This document shows positions 20,248 through 28,518 of a stretch of 64,000 nt of DNA, in pieces. Both the position numbers and the translations under genes were made by a program. A model generated the notes under the pieces. The model did not search any database and was not told the origin of the DNA. It saw only the letters and a program-made list of their open reading frames with translations. This stretch comes from Streptomyces sp. 1-11 (GTDB lineage: Bacteria; Actinomycetota; Actinomycetes; Streptomycetales; Streptomycetaceae). The stretch's first letter is position 1. Every line of letters begins with the position of its first letter. The stretch covers positions 372,001 through 436,000 of the forward strand of contig NZ_BJTV01000003.1 in the NCBI RefSeq assembly GCF_007176755.1, written 5' to 3'.

Positions 20248-20286
20248 CCAGGTCCGGGACAGCGCCGTCCGGGGTTGCCCACTGAG

Positions 20287-20497
20287 TTATCCACAGGATG
20301 CGCAGTCATCCACACCCTCCTGGGGAAAAGACTACGATCTGTGGATAACCCATCGGCCGTTGACGCCGGTGTGACTGCCCTACCGGCCCCCGTACAACCG
20401 TTCGCCCCCTGCCCGAGCTGCGAAAACGCATCCGAGCGGCAGGGGGCGCCGCCGTGGTCGCACAGTATGCACAAGATTCACCACACACTGTGGACAA
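20287..20497. promoter_or_regulatory. Cluster of perfect DnaA boxes outside oriC
   Basis: In the crgA-rhomboid gap three sequences match DnaA-box consensus exactly: TTATCCACA at 20287-20295 (+), its reverse complement at 20340-20348 and TTGTCCACA reversed at 20489-20497. A fourth at 20306-20314 (TCATCCACA) has one change. The cluster lies some 26 kb from oriC. DnaA-titrating clusters outside the origin are known in Streptomyces (a cluster called D78 was studied in S. coelicolor); whether this is the same locus I cannot confirm. Confidence 0.75.
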
Positions 20498-20507
20498 CGG
20501 TTCGACG

Positions 20508-21395
20508 TCAGGTGAGCTGAGCGGTTCTGACCAGCACCAGAACCACCACCACGACCAGTACGAGCGCACAGGTGCCGTACTGGATCAGCGACCGCCGTTC
20601 GCGCGGGGCGTGCACCATGGCGTACCCGGTGACGACGCCTGCGACCAGGCCGCCGATGTGGGCCTGCCAGGCGATACCGCCCCAGCCGAAGGTGATGATC
20701 AGGTTGATCACCAGCAGGGCGATGACCGGGCGCATGTCGTAGTTGAGCCGGCGCATCAGCACGGCCGTCGCCCCGAACAGCCCGAAGATCGCACCCGAGG
20801 CGCCGAGCGAGGCGGTGGAGGGTCCTTCGAGCAGGTACGTCAGGGCGCCTCCGGCCAGCCCGGAGACGAAGTACAGCGCCAGATAGCGGGCGCGGCCGAG
20901 AGCCGCTTCCAGCGGGCCGCCGATCCACCACAGGCTGAGCATGTTGAAGGCGATGTGCCAGATCGCCTGGTGCGTGAACATCGAGGTCACGAAGCGGTAG
21001 TACTCGCCGTCGGCGACGCCCATCGTCGCGTGGTACGGCTTCGGGGGCCACTCGCCGATGAGCACCAGGTCGTTGAGCAGCGAACTCTTGGCCTGGACCG
21101 CGAGGAACACGGCGACGTTGACCGCGATGAGGATCTTGGTGAGAAGCCGGGGGTCGGCCGTCACCGTGCCGCCCGCGACGGTGCGCGGGCGGGAGGCCGC
21201 CGGGTCGTGCCCGGTGCCCGAGCCCGTGCGGACGCAGTCGGGGCACTGGAAACCGACCGAGGCGCTGACCATGCACTCGGGGCAGATGGGGCGCTCGCAG
21301 CGGGTGCAGCGCACGCCGGTCTCGCGCTCCGGGTGCCGGTAGCACACGGGCGCGCTCCGGGCCTCGTGCGCGCTGCGGTCTGCGGCGTGGTCCAT
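20508..21395 (-). CDS. Rhomboid family intramembrane serine protease with zinc-finger N-terminus
   Basis: 295-aa protein. The N-terminal 50 residues hold a B-box-like Cys/His cluster (CYRHPERETGVRCTRC..CPEC..CPDC). Six or seven membrane helices follow, with the catalytic Ser in SLGASGAIFGLFG and catalytic His in AHIGGLVAG; the HxxxN element is HIAFNMLSLWW. It would cut transmembrane substrates within the bilayer. ATG 21395 is preferred over GTG 21401 because AAGGGG then lies at proper spacing. Substrates are unknown. Confidence 0.9.
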   Translation of the reverse strand: MDHAADRSAHEARSAPVCYRHPERETGVRCTRCERPICPECMVSASVGFQCPDCVRTGSGTGHDPAASRPRTVAGGTVTADPRLLTKILIAVNVAVFLAVQAKSSLLNDLVLIGEWPPKPYHATMGVADGEYYRFVTSMFTHQAIWHIAFNMLSLWWIGGPLEAALGRARYLALYFVSGLAGGALTYLLEGPSTASLGASGAIFGLFGATAVLMRRLNYDMRPVIALLVINLIITFGWGGIAWQAHIGGLVAGVVTGYAMVHAPRERRSLIQYGTCALVLVVVVVLVLVRTAQLT

Positions 21396-21515
21396 GAGCA
21401 CCCCTTGCTGGTCGTGGGCCTTGTCCCGGCAGTACCCCGCCCCGCCCTTCCTTACGGACGAGCGGGGCGTTTGGTTCCCCGGGGCGGTGCCCGGCGGTGT
21501 GGGCGGGTCCTCCGC

Positions 21516-22049
21516 TCAGCTCGCGCGCTTGTGGATGACGACGGACTCGATGACGACGTCGTTGACCGGCCGGTCGTTCGGCTTGGTGGTGGGCACGGCC
21601 GCGATGGCGTCCACGACCTTCTGCCCGGCCGGGTCGCTGACCTCGCCGAAGATGGTGTGCTTGCGGTTCAGCCAGGTCGTCGGGGAGACGGTGATGAAGA
21701 ACTGCGAGCCGTTGGTGCCCGGGCCGGCGTTGGCCATCGCGAGCAGGTAGGGCTTGTTGAAGGACAGGTCGGGGTGGAACTCGTCCTCGAACTCGTAGCC
21801 GGGGCCGCCGATGCCGCTGCCCAGCGGGTCGCCGCCCTGGATCATGAAGCCGCTGATCACCCGGTGGAAGACCGTGCCGTCGTAGAGCCGGTCGGTGCTC
21901 ACGGCGCCGGTGCCCGGGTGCGTCCACTCGCGCTCGCCCTGTGCGAGTTCGACGAAGTTCCTGACGGTCTTCGGCGCGTGGTTCGGGAACAGCCGTACCT
22001 CGATGTCGCCGTGGTTGGTCTTCAGGGTGGCGTAGAGCTGCTCGGCCAC
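21516..22049 (-). CDS. ppiA: Cyclophilin-type peptidyl-prolyl cis-trans isomerase
   Basis: Catalyses proline cis-trans isomerisation during protein folding. The 177-aa, signal-less protein is a cytoplasmic cyclophilin: VFHRVISGFMIQGGDP (catalytic Arg in FHRV), GTNGSQFFITV and HTIFGEV motifs. The GTG at 22049 has GGAAGG upstream; longer frames reading further upstream are not credible. It follows the rhomboid gene's start by about 120 bp and is transcribed in the same direction, divergent from the DUF5324 gene. Confidence 0.93.
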   Translation of the reverse strand: MAEQLYATLKTNHGDIEVRLFPNHAPKTVRNFVELAQGEREWTHPGTGAVSTDRLYDGTVFHRVISGFMIQGGDPLGSGIGGPGYEFEDEFHPDLSFNKPYLLAMANAGPGTNGSQFFITVSPTTWLNRKHTIFGEVSDPAGQKVVDAIAAVPTTKPNDRPVNDVVIESVVIHKRAS

Positions 22050-22289
22050 GGTGTGCCTTCCGTTGTCCTCGTGTAACCCACAGATCCTCGCACGGTCCGT
22101 ACGGGCGGCGCCCGGACGTGTCGAGTTCCGCGGAGAGGGAGCGCACGGCCGCGATTCGTGGCAGTGTCGTCGACAAGCCCCTCTTGCACCCATATGCCCG
22201 TCCGCGTGTGTCGCACTGGCTCCCGGCAGGCATGATCCGTAAAAGGGTGGAAAGTCGAATTACCGTACGCCACCGAGGAGGAGGAACCC

Positions 22290-22988
22290 GTGACCCGCAT
22301 TGACAGCGTGCGCGCCGCGACCGGCTCGGCGAAGGACAGCGTGCTGCACGCCGCGGAAGTGGTGGCGCCCTACGCCGATACGGCCAAGGAGCGTGCCGCG
22401 TATTACGCGCAGGAGGCACGCGTACGGCTGGCGCCCGTGGTGTCGCAGGCCGCCGAACAGGCCCGCGAACAGTACGACGCCCGGCTCGCCCCGCGCCTGG
22501 AGCAGGCCCGTGCGCATGTTCCGCCGAAGGTGGACGCCGCCGCGCACGAGGCCGCCGTCCGTACCCGAAAGGCCGCCCGTCAGGCGGCCGTGTACTCACG
22601 TCCGAAGATCGAGCAGGCGGTGGCCGCGGCCGCGCCGGTGGCCGACGAGGCCGCCACGCGGGGCGCGGCGGCTCTGGCCGCGCTGCGCGGCCAGGTCACG
22701 GCGGAGGAGATCCGGAAGCTGGCGCGCAAGAACGAGCGGCGGCGCCGGACCGGCCGGGCCATGAAGGTGCTGACGGTGCTCGGTCTCGTGGCCGGCGGTG
22801 CGTTCGCGGCCTGGAAGTGGTGGGACAAGCAGGCCAACCCCGACTGGCTGGTCGAGCCGCCCGCCGCGACCGAGGTGCCGGAATCGGGCCTGAGCTCGGT
22901 GGACGGCAGCGGCTCCACGGTGCTGGACCCCGAGGTGCAGGCCAAGCAGGCGGAGGACGAGGCCACCGACGCCGACGACCAGGAGTGA
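22290..22988 (+). CDS. DUF5324 family helical protein with a membrane segment
   Basis: 232 aa, mostly long Ala/Arg/Glu-rich amphipathic helices of the late-embryogenesis or apolipoprotein type (about 1-150), then one hydrophobic helix (VLTVLGLVAGGAFAAWKWW, about 158-177) and an acidic tail. It matches a Streptomyces family (DUF5324) of unknown role. GTG start with a GAGGAGGAGG ribosome site. It ends before a strong hairpin. Confidence 0.85.
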   Translation: MTRIDSVRAATGSAKDSVLHAAEVVAPYADTAKERAAYYAQEARVRLAPVVSQAAEQAREQYDARLAPRLEQARAHVPPKVDAAAHEAAVRTRKAARQAAVYSRPKIEQAVAAAAPVADEAATRGAAALAALRGQVTAEEIRKLARKNERRRRTGRAMKVLTVLGLVAGGAFAAWKWWDKQANPDWLVEPPAATEVPESGLSSVDGSGSTVLDPEVQAKQAEDEATDADDQE

Positions 22989-23028
22989 GGCGGCGCTTCC
23001 TCATATTTTTGGAAACACCAGTGCTGGG

Positions 23029-23082
23029 AAACACCGGTGTGGGGCGGGCGGCCGCTTAGCCGCCCGCCCCACACCGGTGTTT
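23029..23082 (+). terminator. 24-bp perfect hairpin after the DUF5324 gene
   Basis: Arms 23029-23052 and 23059-23082 pair perfectly over 24 bp with a 6-nt loop. No U-run follows, but such long stems serve as terminators in high-GC actinobacteria. The end of the right arm overlaps a parS-like site. Confidence 0.8.
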
Positions 23083-23092
23083 CACGTGGAAC
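23079..23092. promoter_or_regulatory. parS-like ParB binding site (one mismatch)
   Basis: GTTTCACGTGGAAC differs from the Streptomyces parS consensus GTTTCACGTGAAAC at one base. It overlaps the end of the terminator hairpin of the upstream gene. Confidence 0.7.
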
Positions 23093-23126
23093 CGAGCGCC
23101 CGAGCGTGTCGCCTTGCGCGCACGAG

Positions 23127-23166
23127 AAAGCCCCCCGACCGGCGTTTTCGCAGGTCGGGGGGCTTT
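23127..23166. terminator. Bidirectional terminator downstream of tRNA-Ala
   Basis: Inverted repeat AAAGCCCCCCGACC (23127-23140) with its complement at 23153-23166 and a 12-nt loop. The T-rich ends in both directions make it a Rho-independent terminator for the minus-strand tRNA-Ala and a backup for the plus strand. Confidence 0.85.
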
Positions 23167-23174
23167 TGTCGGAG

Positions 23175-23247
23175 TGGAGCCTAGGGGAGTCGAACCCCTG
23201 ACATCCGCCATGCAAAGACGGCGCTCTACCAACTGAGCTAAGGCCCC
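23175..23247 (-). tRNA. tRNA-Ala (TGC)
   Basis: 73-nt tRNA. Acceptor GGGGCCT pairs with AGGCTCC (one G-T), discriminator A, CCA not encoded. Anticodon loop TTTGCAT gives UGC, reading GCA alanine codons. The T-loop is GGTTCGACTCC. A TACTCT -10-like element lies upstream on the minus strand near 23300. Confidence 0.95.
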
Positions 23248-23428
23248 GAAAACAAGCGTCCGGCCGGAAGAACTCGACCCGGGCGGGCGCCGGGGACCAG
23301 AGTACCGGGTCACCCCCCGTATCCCGCAAAAAGATTGGGGGTCCCGGCGCCTGACCACTCTCCGTAGGATGCTCGACGTGGTTCGCTACAGCGAACCGCG
23401 GTTTCAGGGGAAGCGATGGGGAGACGCA

Positions 23429-23977
23429 ATGGACGCCGCACAGCAGGAAGCCACCGCGAGAGCGCGGGAGCTGCAGCGGAACTGGTACGGGGAGCCGCTG
23501 GGGGCGCTCTTCCGTAAGCTCATCGACGATCTCGGGCTCAACCAGGCCCGGCTCGCGGCGGTGCTGGGCCTGTCGGCGCCGATGCTGTCGCAGCTGATGA
23601 GCGGCCAGCGCGCGAAGATCGGCAATCCCGCCGTGGTCCAGCGGGTGCAGCTGCTGCAGGAGCTGGCTGCGCTGGTCGCGGACGGCAGCGTCAGCGCGGC
23701 CGAGGCGACCGAGCGGATGGACGAGATCAAGAAGTCCCAGGGGGGCTCGGTGCTGAGCAACACCACGCAGACGACGAACGGTTCGGGTGCGCCGACGGTG
23801 AAGCGCGTGGTGCGCGAGATCCAGTCGCTGCTGCGCTCGGTGGCCGCCGCAGGCGACATAATCGAGGCCGCCGACAGCCTCGCCCTGACCCACCCCGAGC
23901 TGGCAGAGTTCCTCCGGGTCTACGGGGCCGGCCGTACCTCCGACGCGGTCGCGCACTACCAGTCCCACCAGAACTGA
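23429..23977 (+). CDS. XRE-type helix-turn-helix protein
   Basis: 182-aa DNA-binding protein. Residues about 25-65 form an XRE-like HTH (LIDDLGLNQARLAAVLGLSAPMLSQLMSGQRAKIGNP). A helical C-terminal half follows, with LVADGSVSAAEATERMDEI and a conserved ALTHPELAEFLRVYGAGRTS end. Related proteins are widely annotated as DNA-binding in Streptomyces. The ATG at 23429 is preferred to GTG upstream. It precedes a Ser/Thr kinase gene by 140 bp and may be its partner or target. Operator unknown. Confidence 0.85.
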   Translation: MDAAQQEATARARELQRNWYGEPLGALFRKLIDDLGLNQARLAAVLGLSAPMLSQLMSGQRAKIGNPAVVQRVQLLQELAALVADGSVSAAEATERMDEIKKSQGGSVLSNTTQTTNGSGAPTVKRVVREIQSLLRSVAAAGDIIEAADSLALTHPELAEFLRVYGAGRTSDAVAHYQSHQN

Positions 23978-24117
23978 TCCCACGGCCCGGTCTTCGGAGG
24001 GGGTCCGGGACCGGGCCGGGCGGATCTCGGGGTGGTCGCAGAGGGACGACCGTTTCCCGGCGGGGCCGGGGTCGTATCACTCATCCAGGGGACTGGGGGG
24101 AGGAGCGGCGGACTGTC

Positions 24118-25797
24118 ATGGGCGAGGTCTTCGCCGGCCGGTACGAGCTGGCCGACCCGATCGGGCGTGGCGGTGTGGGCGCCGTCTGGCGCGCCTGGGA
24201 CCACCGGCGCCGGCGTTACGTGGCCGCCAAGGTGCTCCAGCAGCGTGACGCCCATTCCCTGCTGCGCTTCGTCCGCGAGCAGGCCCTCCGTATCGATCAT
24301 CCGCATGTCCTCGCCCCGGCGAGCTGGGCCGCCGACGACGACAAGGTCCTGTTCACCATGGACCTGGTCGGGGGCGGCTCACTGGTCCACCTCGTCGGTG
24401 ACTACGGTCCGCTGCCGCCGGGCTTCGTGTGCACACTGCTGGACCAGCTCCTGTCCGGCCTCGCCGCGGTGCACGCGGAAGGCGTCGTGCACCGCGACAT
24501 CAAGCCCGCGAACGTCCTGCTGGAGGCCACGGGGACGGGCCGGCCCCGGCTGCGGCTGTCCGACTTCGGCATCGCGATGCGGTTCGGCGAGCCGCGCCTG
24601 ACGGAGACCAACCTCGTGGTGGGAACGCCCGGTTATCTGGCGCCCGAGCAACTCCTCGGTTCCGAGCCGGACTTCCCCGCCGATCTGTTCGCCGCGGGCC
24701 TGGTCGCCCTGTATCTGCTGGAGGGCGCCAAACCGGACGCCAAGGCGCTGGTGCAGTACTTCGCGGAGCACGGAACACCCGGTCCACCCAGGGGAGTTCC
24801 GGAGCCGCTCTGGCAGGTCGTCGCCACTTTGCTCCAGCCCGATCCGGCGGCCCGTTTCCGCACCGCCACGGGGGCGCGCAAGGCGCTCGCCTCCGCCGTC
24901 GAGCTGCTTCCCGAGCCCGGCCCGGACGACGAGCTGATCGAGATCTTCGACCAACTCGGCCCGCTGCCGCCCGGGTTCGGCCCCGACGGCCCGCTGGAAC
25001 CCGCCTCCGGGATACGGGTACGCCCGGCACAGGCGGCCACGGACAGGCACGCCGGTACCGGGACGGGTGCCGGTACCGGCGGCACGGGGAGCACCGGTGC
25101 GGAGCGCTCCGTCACCGGCTCGATGTCGGACACCGGCAGCTTCCACCTCCCGCCCCCGCAGCCGACGCCGAGCCCACAGCCGTACGCCGGGCTCGCGGGT
25201 CAGCCGGCTCCCCCGTCGCCGGGTGAGGACGGGCGCCCGGCCGGGCACACCCCGACTCCCGCCACCGAGCCCGCGCCCCACGCCCCGCGCACCCAAGCGC
25301 CCCAGCCGCAGCCCTCCCCCGAGGCCCACGCCCACGCCACCTGGCGTCCCGCACCGCAGGCCCCGGCGGCCCACGTGGCGCAGCAGGCTCCCACGCCCCC
25401 GGCGGCCCCGGGGGTCTTCGCGCCGCCGGTCCCGTGGGCTCAGCCGCGCACCGACTCCTCCACCGCCTCGTACACCGCCCAGGCCCCGCGCGTTCCCCAG
25501 CCCGACCGGGCGCCCGGCCCCGCAGCGGTCTCCGGGGGCATGCCCGGAGCCCTACCCGCCTCCGTACCGGCCGCCGGGCCCCCAGCCGGGCCCGCCGCCG
25601 GGCCCCCAGCCGGACACGCCTCCGGACCCGCCGACGGCCGCACGGCCGGGCCCATGGCCGGGCGTACGGCCGGGCACGGTCGCCGGGCGCGGCGTGGGGT
25701 CCGGCGCCCCGGTCCCCCGGCGAAGGCGGCGATCCCGATCCTGCTGCTGGCGCTGGCCTGCTACGCGGTGGGTTTCTGGGCGCTGGCCCGCGTCTGA
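24118..25797 (+). CDS. Ser/Thr protein kinase with Pro-rich tail and C-terminal membrane helix
   Basis: 559 aa. The kinase domain (about 8-275) is complete: GRGGVGAVW loop, K38, H125-R-D127 in HRDIKPAN, DFG and the APEQL motif. A roughly 230-residue Pro/Ala/Gly linker follows, ending in degenerate AGPPAG repeats. The last 20 residues form a membrane helix (AAIPILLLALACYAVGFWAL), so the kinase is tail-anchored with no extracellular sensor. The gene's 3' end overlaps the convergent secreted-protein gene by 37 bp. The neighbouring HTH protein is a plausible substrate; this is inference. Confidence 0.9.
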   Translation: MGEVFAGRYELADPIGRGGVGAVWRAWDHRRRRYVAAKVLQQRDAHSLLRFVREQALRIDHPHVLAPASWAADDDKVLFTMDLVGGGSLVHLVGDYGPLPPGFVCTLLDQLLSGLAAVHAEGVVHRDIKPANVLLEATGTGRPRLRLSDFGIAMRFGEPRLTETNLVVGTPGYLAPEQLLGSEPDFPADLFAAGLVALYLLEGAKPDAKALVQYFAEHGTPGPPRGVPEPLWQVVATLLQPDPAARFRTATGARKALASAVELLPEPGPDDELIEIFDQLGPLPPGFGPDGPLEPASGIRVRPAQAATDRHAGTGTGAGTGGTGSTGAERSVTGSMSDTGSFHLPPPQPTPSPQPYAGLAGQPAPPSPGEDGRPAGHTPTPATEPAPHAPRTQAPQPQPSPEAHAHATWRPAPQAPAAHVAQQAPTPPAAPGVFAPPVPWAQPRTDSSTASYTAQAPRVPQPDRAPGPAAVSGGMPGALPASVPAAGPPAGPAAGPPAGHASGPADGRTAGPMAGRTAGHGRRARRGVRRPGPPAKAAIPILLLALACYAVGFWALARV

Positions 25798-27128
25798 GCC
25801 CGCCGGGCCGCCACCGTCCACCCGCCCAGCACCAGCAGCAGCACGGTCCCGGCGCCGATGCCGCCGCCCGCGAGAACCTTCATGCCGACGCCGCCGCCCC
25901 CCGCGTTCCCGGTCACCGCGGCCTCCCGGTCCCGCTCCGTGACGGTGAAGACGTCCCGCGGCTCTGGCCGGCCGTCGTACCGGGGCCCGTCGTGGGCCGG
26001 GCCGTCGACCCGTACCCGCAGTGTCACGTGGAACGGGCCCGTTCCGAAGGTGTCCGCCATCTTCTGGCTGAGGTGCAGCACGAGGTAGTAGTCGCCGGCG
26101 AAGCGCATCGCGTTCTCCCCGGTGAGGACGGCGTACCGGTTGGCGTACTCCACGGGCGGCAGCGGATCGAGCGCCGCTGACCTGCGGTTGCCGGTGTATC
26201 CGAGGGAGGCACCGTCGACGTATCCCCGCACGGGGCTGTAGAGGGACAGGTTCAGGGCGCCGCCGACGTAGCCGTGGCCGTTGGTGGCGGCGTCCAGTTC
26301 GGCGACGGCGTGCAGCCGGCGGCCCCAGTCGACCGGGACCTTGTAGAAGAGGGTCCCGCCGGGTGCGATGCCGGTCCGCCAGACCCCTTGGCCCAGCGGG
26401 CGGGCGGAGGTGAAGCCGGCCCCTCCGGTGCGGTCCCGGGGGTCGCCGGTGAGCGGCTCGGGGGAGGCGGGGTCCCGGTTCCGCGGTGCGGTGGTGGGCC
26501 CGGCCGCGGCCAGGCCGGGTTCGGTGACGGGCGCGATCTCCAGGTCCCAGGCGGGGGCCGGGGACGTCGTGCCGTTCGCCGGGCCGCCGGCGGCGAGGCG
26601 TTCGACGAGGAGGTAGTAGGCGCCGGCGCCCTGGCACAGCGAGCGGCCGGTCTGCCGTTGCCCCAGGGCCGTCAGCGGGCGGGCGCTGAGGCCCGCGCCG
26701 AAGAGCGCGGAGGCGGTGGAGCAGCGGGTGCCGCGCGCGTCCTCCAGGGACACCCGGATGCCGTCGGTGGCGTTGCCGGTGGTGCCGGCGGGAGGTACGG
26801 CGGTGACCGGGGCGTAGCCCGACTCGGCGGCGGTGAGGTCGAGGCGGTAGGTGAGCGTGCCGCTGCCCGGCAGGGAGTCGCGGTAGACGCGGCCCGCCTC
26901 CAGCAGCGGTGCGCCCGCGGTGCCCTTCGCGCCCGTGACGGACCGGCCGGCCGGGTCGAAGGCGTAGGAGTCCCGGGCCCCGGCCGCCGTCGCGGGTCCG
27001 CCCGGCAGCGCGGCCACGGCGCACAGCACGGCCGTCACGACGCCCGCCCCCGCCACGGCACCCGGCGGCCGGTCACCGGCCCGCCACCACGTCGTACGCC
27101 CTCGCCCCCGCACGTGCCGCTCCCTCAC
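25761..27128 (-). CDS. Secreted, membrane-anchored surface protein, function unknown
   Basis: 455 aa: a basic N-terminus with a signal peptide ending near AATAAG (about residue 50), a roughly 350-residue extracellular part with Tyr/Asp-rich beta-sheet-like stretches (YRLDLTAAESGYAPV; AGDYYLVLHLSQKM), then a Gly-rich segment, a C-terminal membrane helix (GGGIGAGTVLLLVLGGWTVAA) and a basic tail. This is a type I membrane-protein topology. Several GTG codons (27128, 27113) could start it. It resembles proteins annotated only as hypothetical in Streptomyces. The 37-bp antisense overlap with the kinase gene could produce interference. Confidence 0.75.
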   Translation of the reverse strand: MRERHVRGRGRTTWWRAGDRPPGAVAGAGVVTAVLCAVAALPGGPATAAGARDSYAFDPAGRSVTGAKGTAGAPLLEAGRVYRDSLPGSGTLTYRLDLTAAESGYAPVTAVPPAGTTGNATDGIRVSLEDARGTRCSTASALFGAGLSARPLTALGQRQTGRSLCQGAGAYYLLVERLAAGGPANGTTSPAPAWDLEIAPVTEPGLAAAGPTTAPRNRDPASPEPLTGDPRDRTGGAGFTSARPLGQGVWRTGIAPGGTLFYKVPVDWGRRLHAVAELDAATNGHGYVGGALNLSLYSPVRGYVDGASLGYTGNRRSAALDPLPPVEYANRYAVLTGENAMRFAGDYYLVLHLSQKMADTFGTGPFHVTLRVRVDGPAHDGPRYDGRPEPRDVFTVTERDREAAVTGNAGGGGVGMKVLAGGGIGAGTVLLLVLGGWTVAARRAQTRASAQKPTA

Positions 27129-27376
27129 GTTCGCACCCGCGCACCCGGCCGGGGCTCATCCTGCCCCGAGCACCCCTGCGCCATCCGGGGAATCGGTGCG
27201 CCCGTCCGAAACGCCCGTACCGCCGGACCCGGCGCCACGGGCCCACTTGGGAACGCGTACACCACCGCTCAGGGACCGGCAACCCGAGCGGGAGGACCGG
27301 AACGGCGGACGGCGGGCCGCGGAGACGAGGGAAGGCCGGGGCCGCGGCGCCCCGTGCCCGCCCGGACAACACAAAA

Positions 27377-27400
27377 CCCCGACCGCGAGGGCGGTCGGGG
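27377..27400 (-). terminator. Rho-independent terminator of DLW-39 gene
   Basis: CCCCGACCGC paired with GCGGTCGGGG around a GAGG loop. On the minus strand a TTTTGTGTT tail follows. Placed 25 bp beyond the stop codon of the DLW-39 gene. Confidence 0.85.
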
Positions 27401-27424
27401 TCTGATCAGATTCTGAATCGGCAC

Positions 27425-27553
27425 TCACGAACCCGTGGGCACGGAGTCAGTCGCCTCCGTCCACAGGTCCTGCTCGGCGCGATCCGCCTGGATCTGGCGG
27501 TACACGAGGAGCCCGCCGATGGCGGCCAGTGCGACCAGGAGCAGCTTCTTCAC
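27425..27553 (-). CDS. DLW-39 family small membrane protein
   Basis: 42-aa protein starting KKLLLVALAAIGGLLVYRQIQ, with one membrane helix and a conserved Asp-Leu-Trp in the charged tail (AEQDLWTEATDSVPTGS). This matches the actinobacterial DLW-39 family, whose function is unknown. GTG 27553 gives the compact family length; longer upstream starts are not family-like. Its own terminator and gap upstream suggest a one-gene transcript. Confidence 0.85.
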   Translation of the reverse strand: MKKLLLVALAAIGGLLVYRQIQADRAEQDLWTEATDSVPTGS

Positions 27554-27902
27554 CGCGCGACCTCGTCTTTCCTTGACGGTAGGGGACCTCTGGCGCCCGA
27601 CTATACACACCGGCCGATATCGATCGGTGACCTGTGTGGGGCCCCAACTCCCGTCCCCGACCACGCGATAGGGCAGGTCGGCTATGTCGTCGCCGGAGGG
27701 TGATCACGCCCGCACGGACGGTCACTTTTCTCGTGTTTCGCGCGACCTCGCCCGGTTTCGGGAGTTTTCAGGCTCTCTTACGTCCATCCGAGTGGTGTTG
27801 ATCAGAACATCGCCGCGCCACGGCCGTGGGTCCACCACTTCGCGTCGCCGATACACATCATGAGGAAAGTACGCAAATCGCCCAACCCGAAAGTGAGGGG
27901 CC
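27554..27902. other. Divergent promoter region, DLW-39 and secreted protein genes
   Basis: About 350 bp without coding signal. The minus-strand TATAGT at 27600-27605 (plus ACTATA) is a probable -10 for the DLW-39 gene, with no clear -35. A CCGATATCGATCGG near-palindrome lies just upstream at 27612-27625 and could be an operator. No further structure is evident on the plus side before the ribosome site of the secreted protein. Confidence 0.45.
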
Positions 27903-28247
27903 ATGACCAAGAACAACAAGGTCGTGCAGCTGTGGACCGCCATCGTCACCGCCTTCCTCGCGCTGTGCACGGCGCTCGGACTCGTCACCGCGACCACCGC
28001 CCCCGCGGCGGCCGCACCCCGTACCGAGACGCCGCAGGAGCGCACCGCGGAACGGACCGTCCCGACGAGTCCGATGGCGAACCACCACTGGCTCCTGGCC
28101 CATGCCAGGGCCCTGCCCCCCACGATGAAGCAGCGCATCAGGGCCGAGGCCCACGGAAAGTCCCCGAGCTGCCGGCACCGCCCCCTCACCGAGACCGAAG
28201 CGGAGACGGACCCGGCACTGCAGTCCACAGCCCCGCTGAACTGCTGA
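27903..28247 (+). CDS. Small secreted protein (possibly DUF6344)
   Basis: 114 aa: a basic N-terminus, a hydrophobic signal (LWTAIVTAFLALCTALGLVTA) with likely cleavage after the Ala-rich PAAAA near residue 38, then a short Pro/Thr/Glu-rich polar chain. The middle carries LPPTMKQRIRAEAHGKSPSCRHRP, a segment I associate with a Streptomyces small secreted family (DUF6344). The mature form ends in an isolated Cys. Ribosome site GTGAGGGG lies before ATG. A strong terminator follows. Function unknown. Confidence 0.75.
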   Translation: MTKNNKVVQLWTAIVTAFLALCTALGLVTATTAPAAAAPRTETPQERTAERTVPTSPMANHHWLLAHARALPPTMKQRIRAEAHGKSPSCRHRPLTETEAETDPALQSTAPLNC

Positions 28248-28320
28248 ATCCTCCGTAGTACGCAGAACGCAGACGTTTCGACACCAGGGCGACTTGCGTA
28301 CGCATCAGTCGACACGGACA

Positions 28321-28348
28321 GACCCCCGGCCGGGCTCGGCCGGGGGTC
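28321..28348 (+). terminator. Hairpin terminator after the secreted protein gene
   Basis: GACCCCCGGCCG pairs perfectly with CGGCCGGGGGTC over a GGCT loop, 73 bp beyond the stop codon. No U-run; typical for this GC content. Confidence 0.75.
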
Positions 28349-28518
28349 TCGCGGTGCCCGGAAAGGCCGCGCGACGCCGCGACCGGCTCGTCAGCCCCGA
28401 CTCTCCGCCGTAGCCTGGGCCGATCCCCGGGGTCGCGGGCCTCAAGCCGCCCGGCGGCCGTTCGAGGACCGCGTCCCGTCACACGCCCCACGTGCCCGGA
28501 AAGGTGGTGGATGCCGCC

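Noticed and set aside
26021..26034. GTGTCACGTGGAAC as a sixth parS
   Set aside because: Two mismatches from consensus and located in a conserved-frame coding stretch; likely chance.
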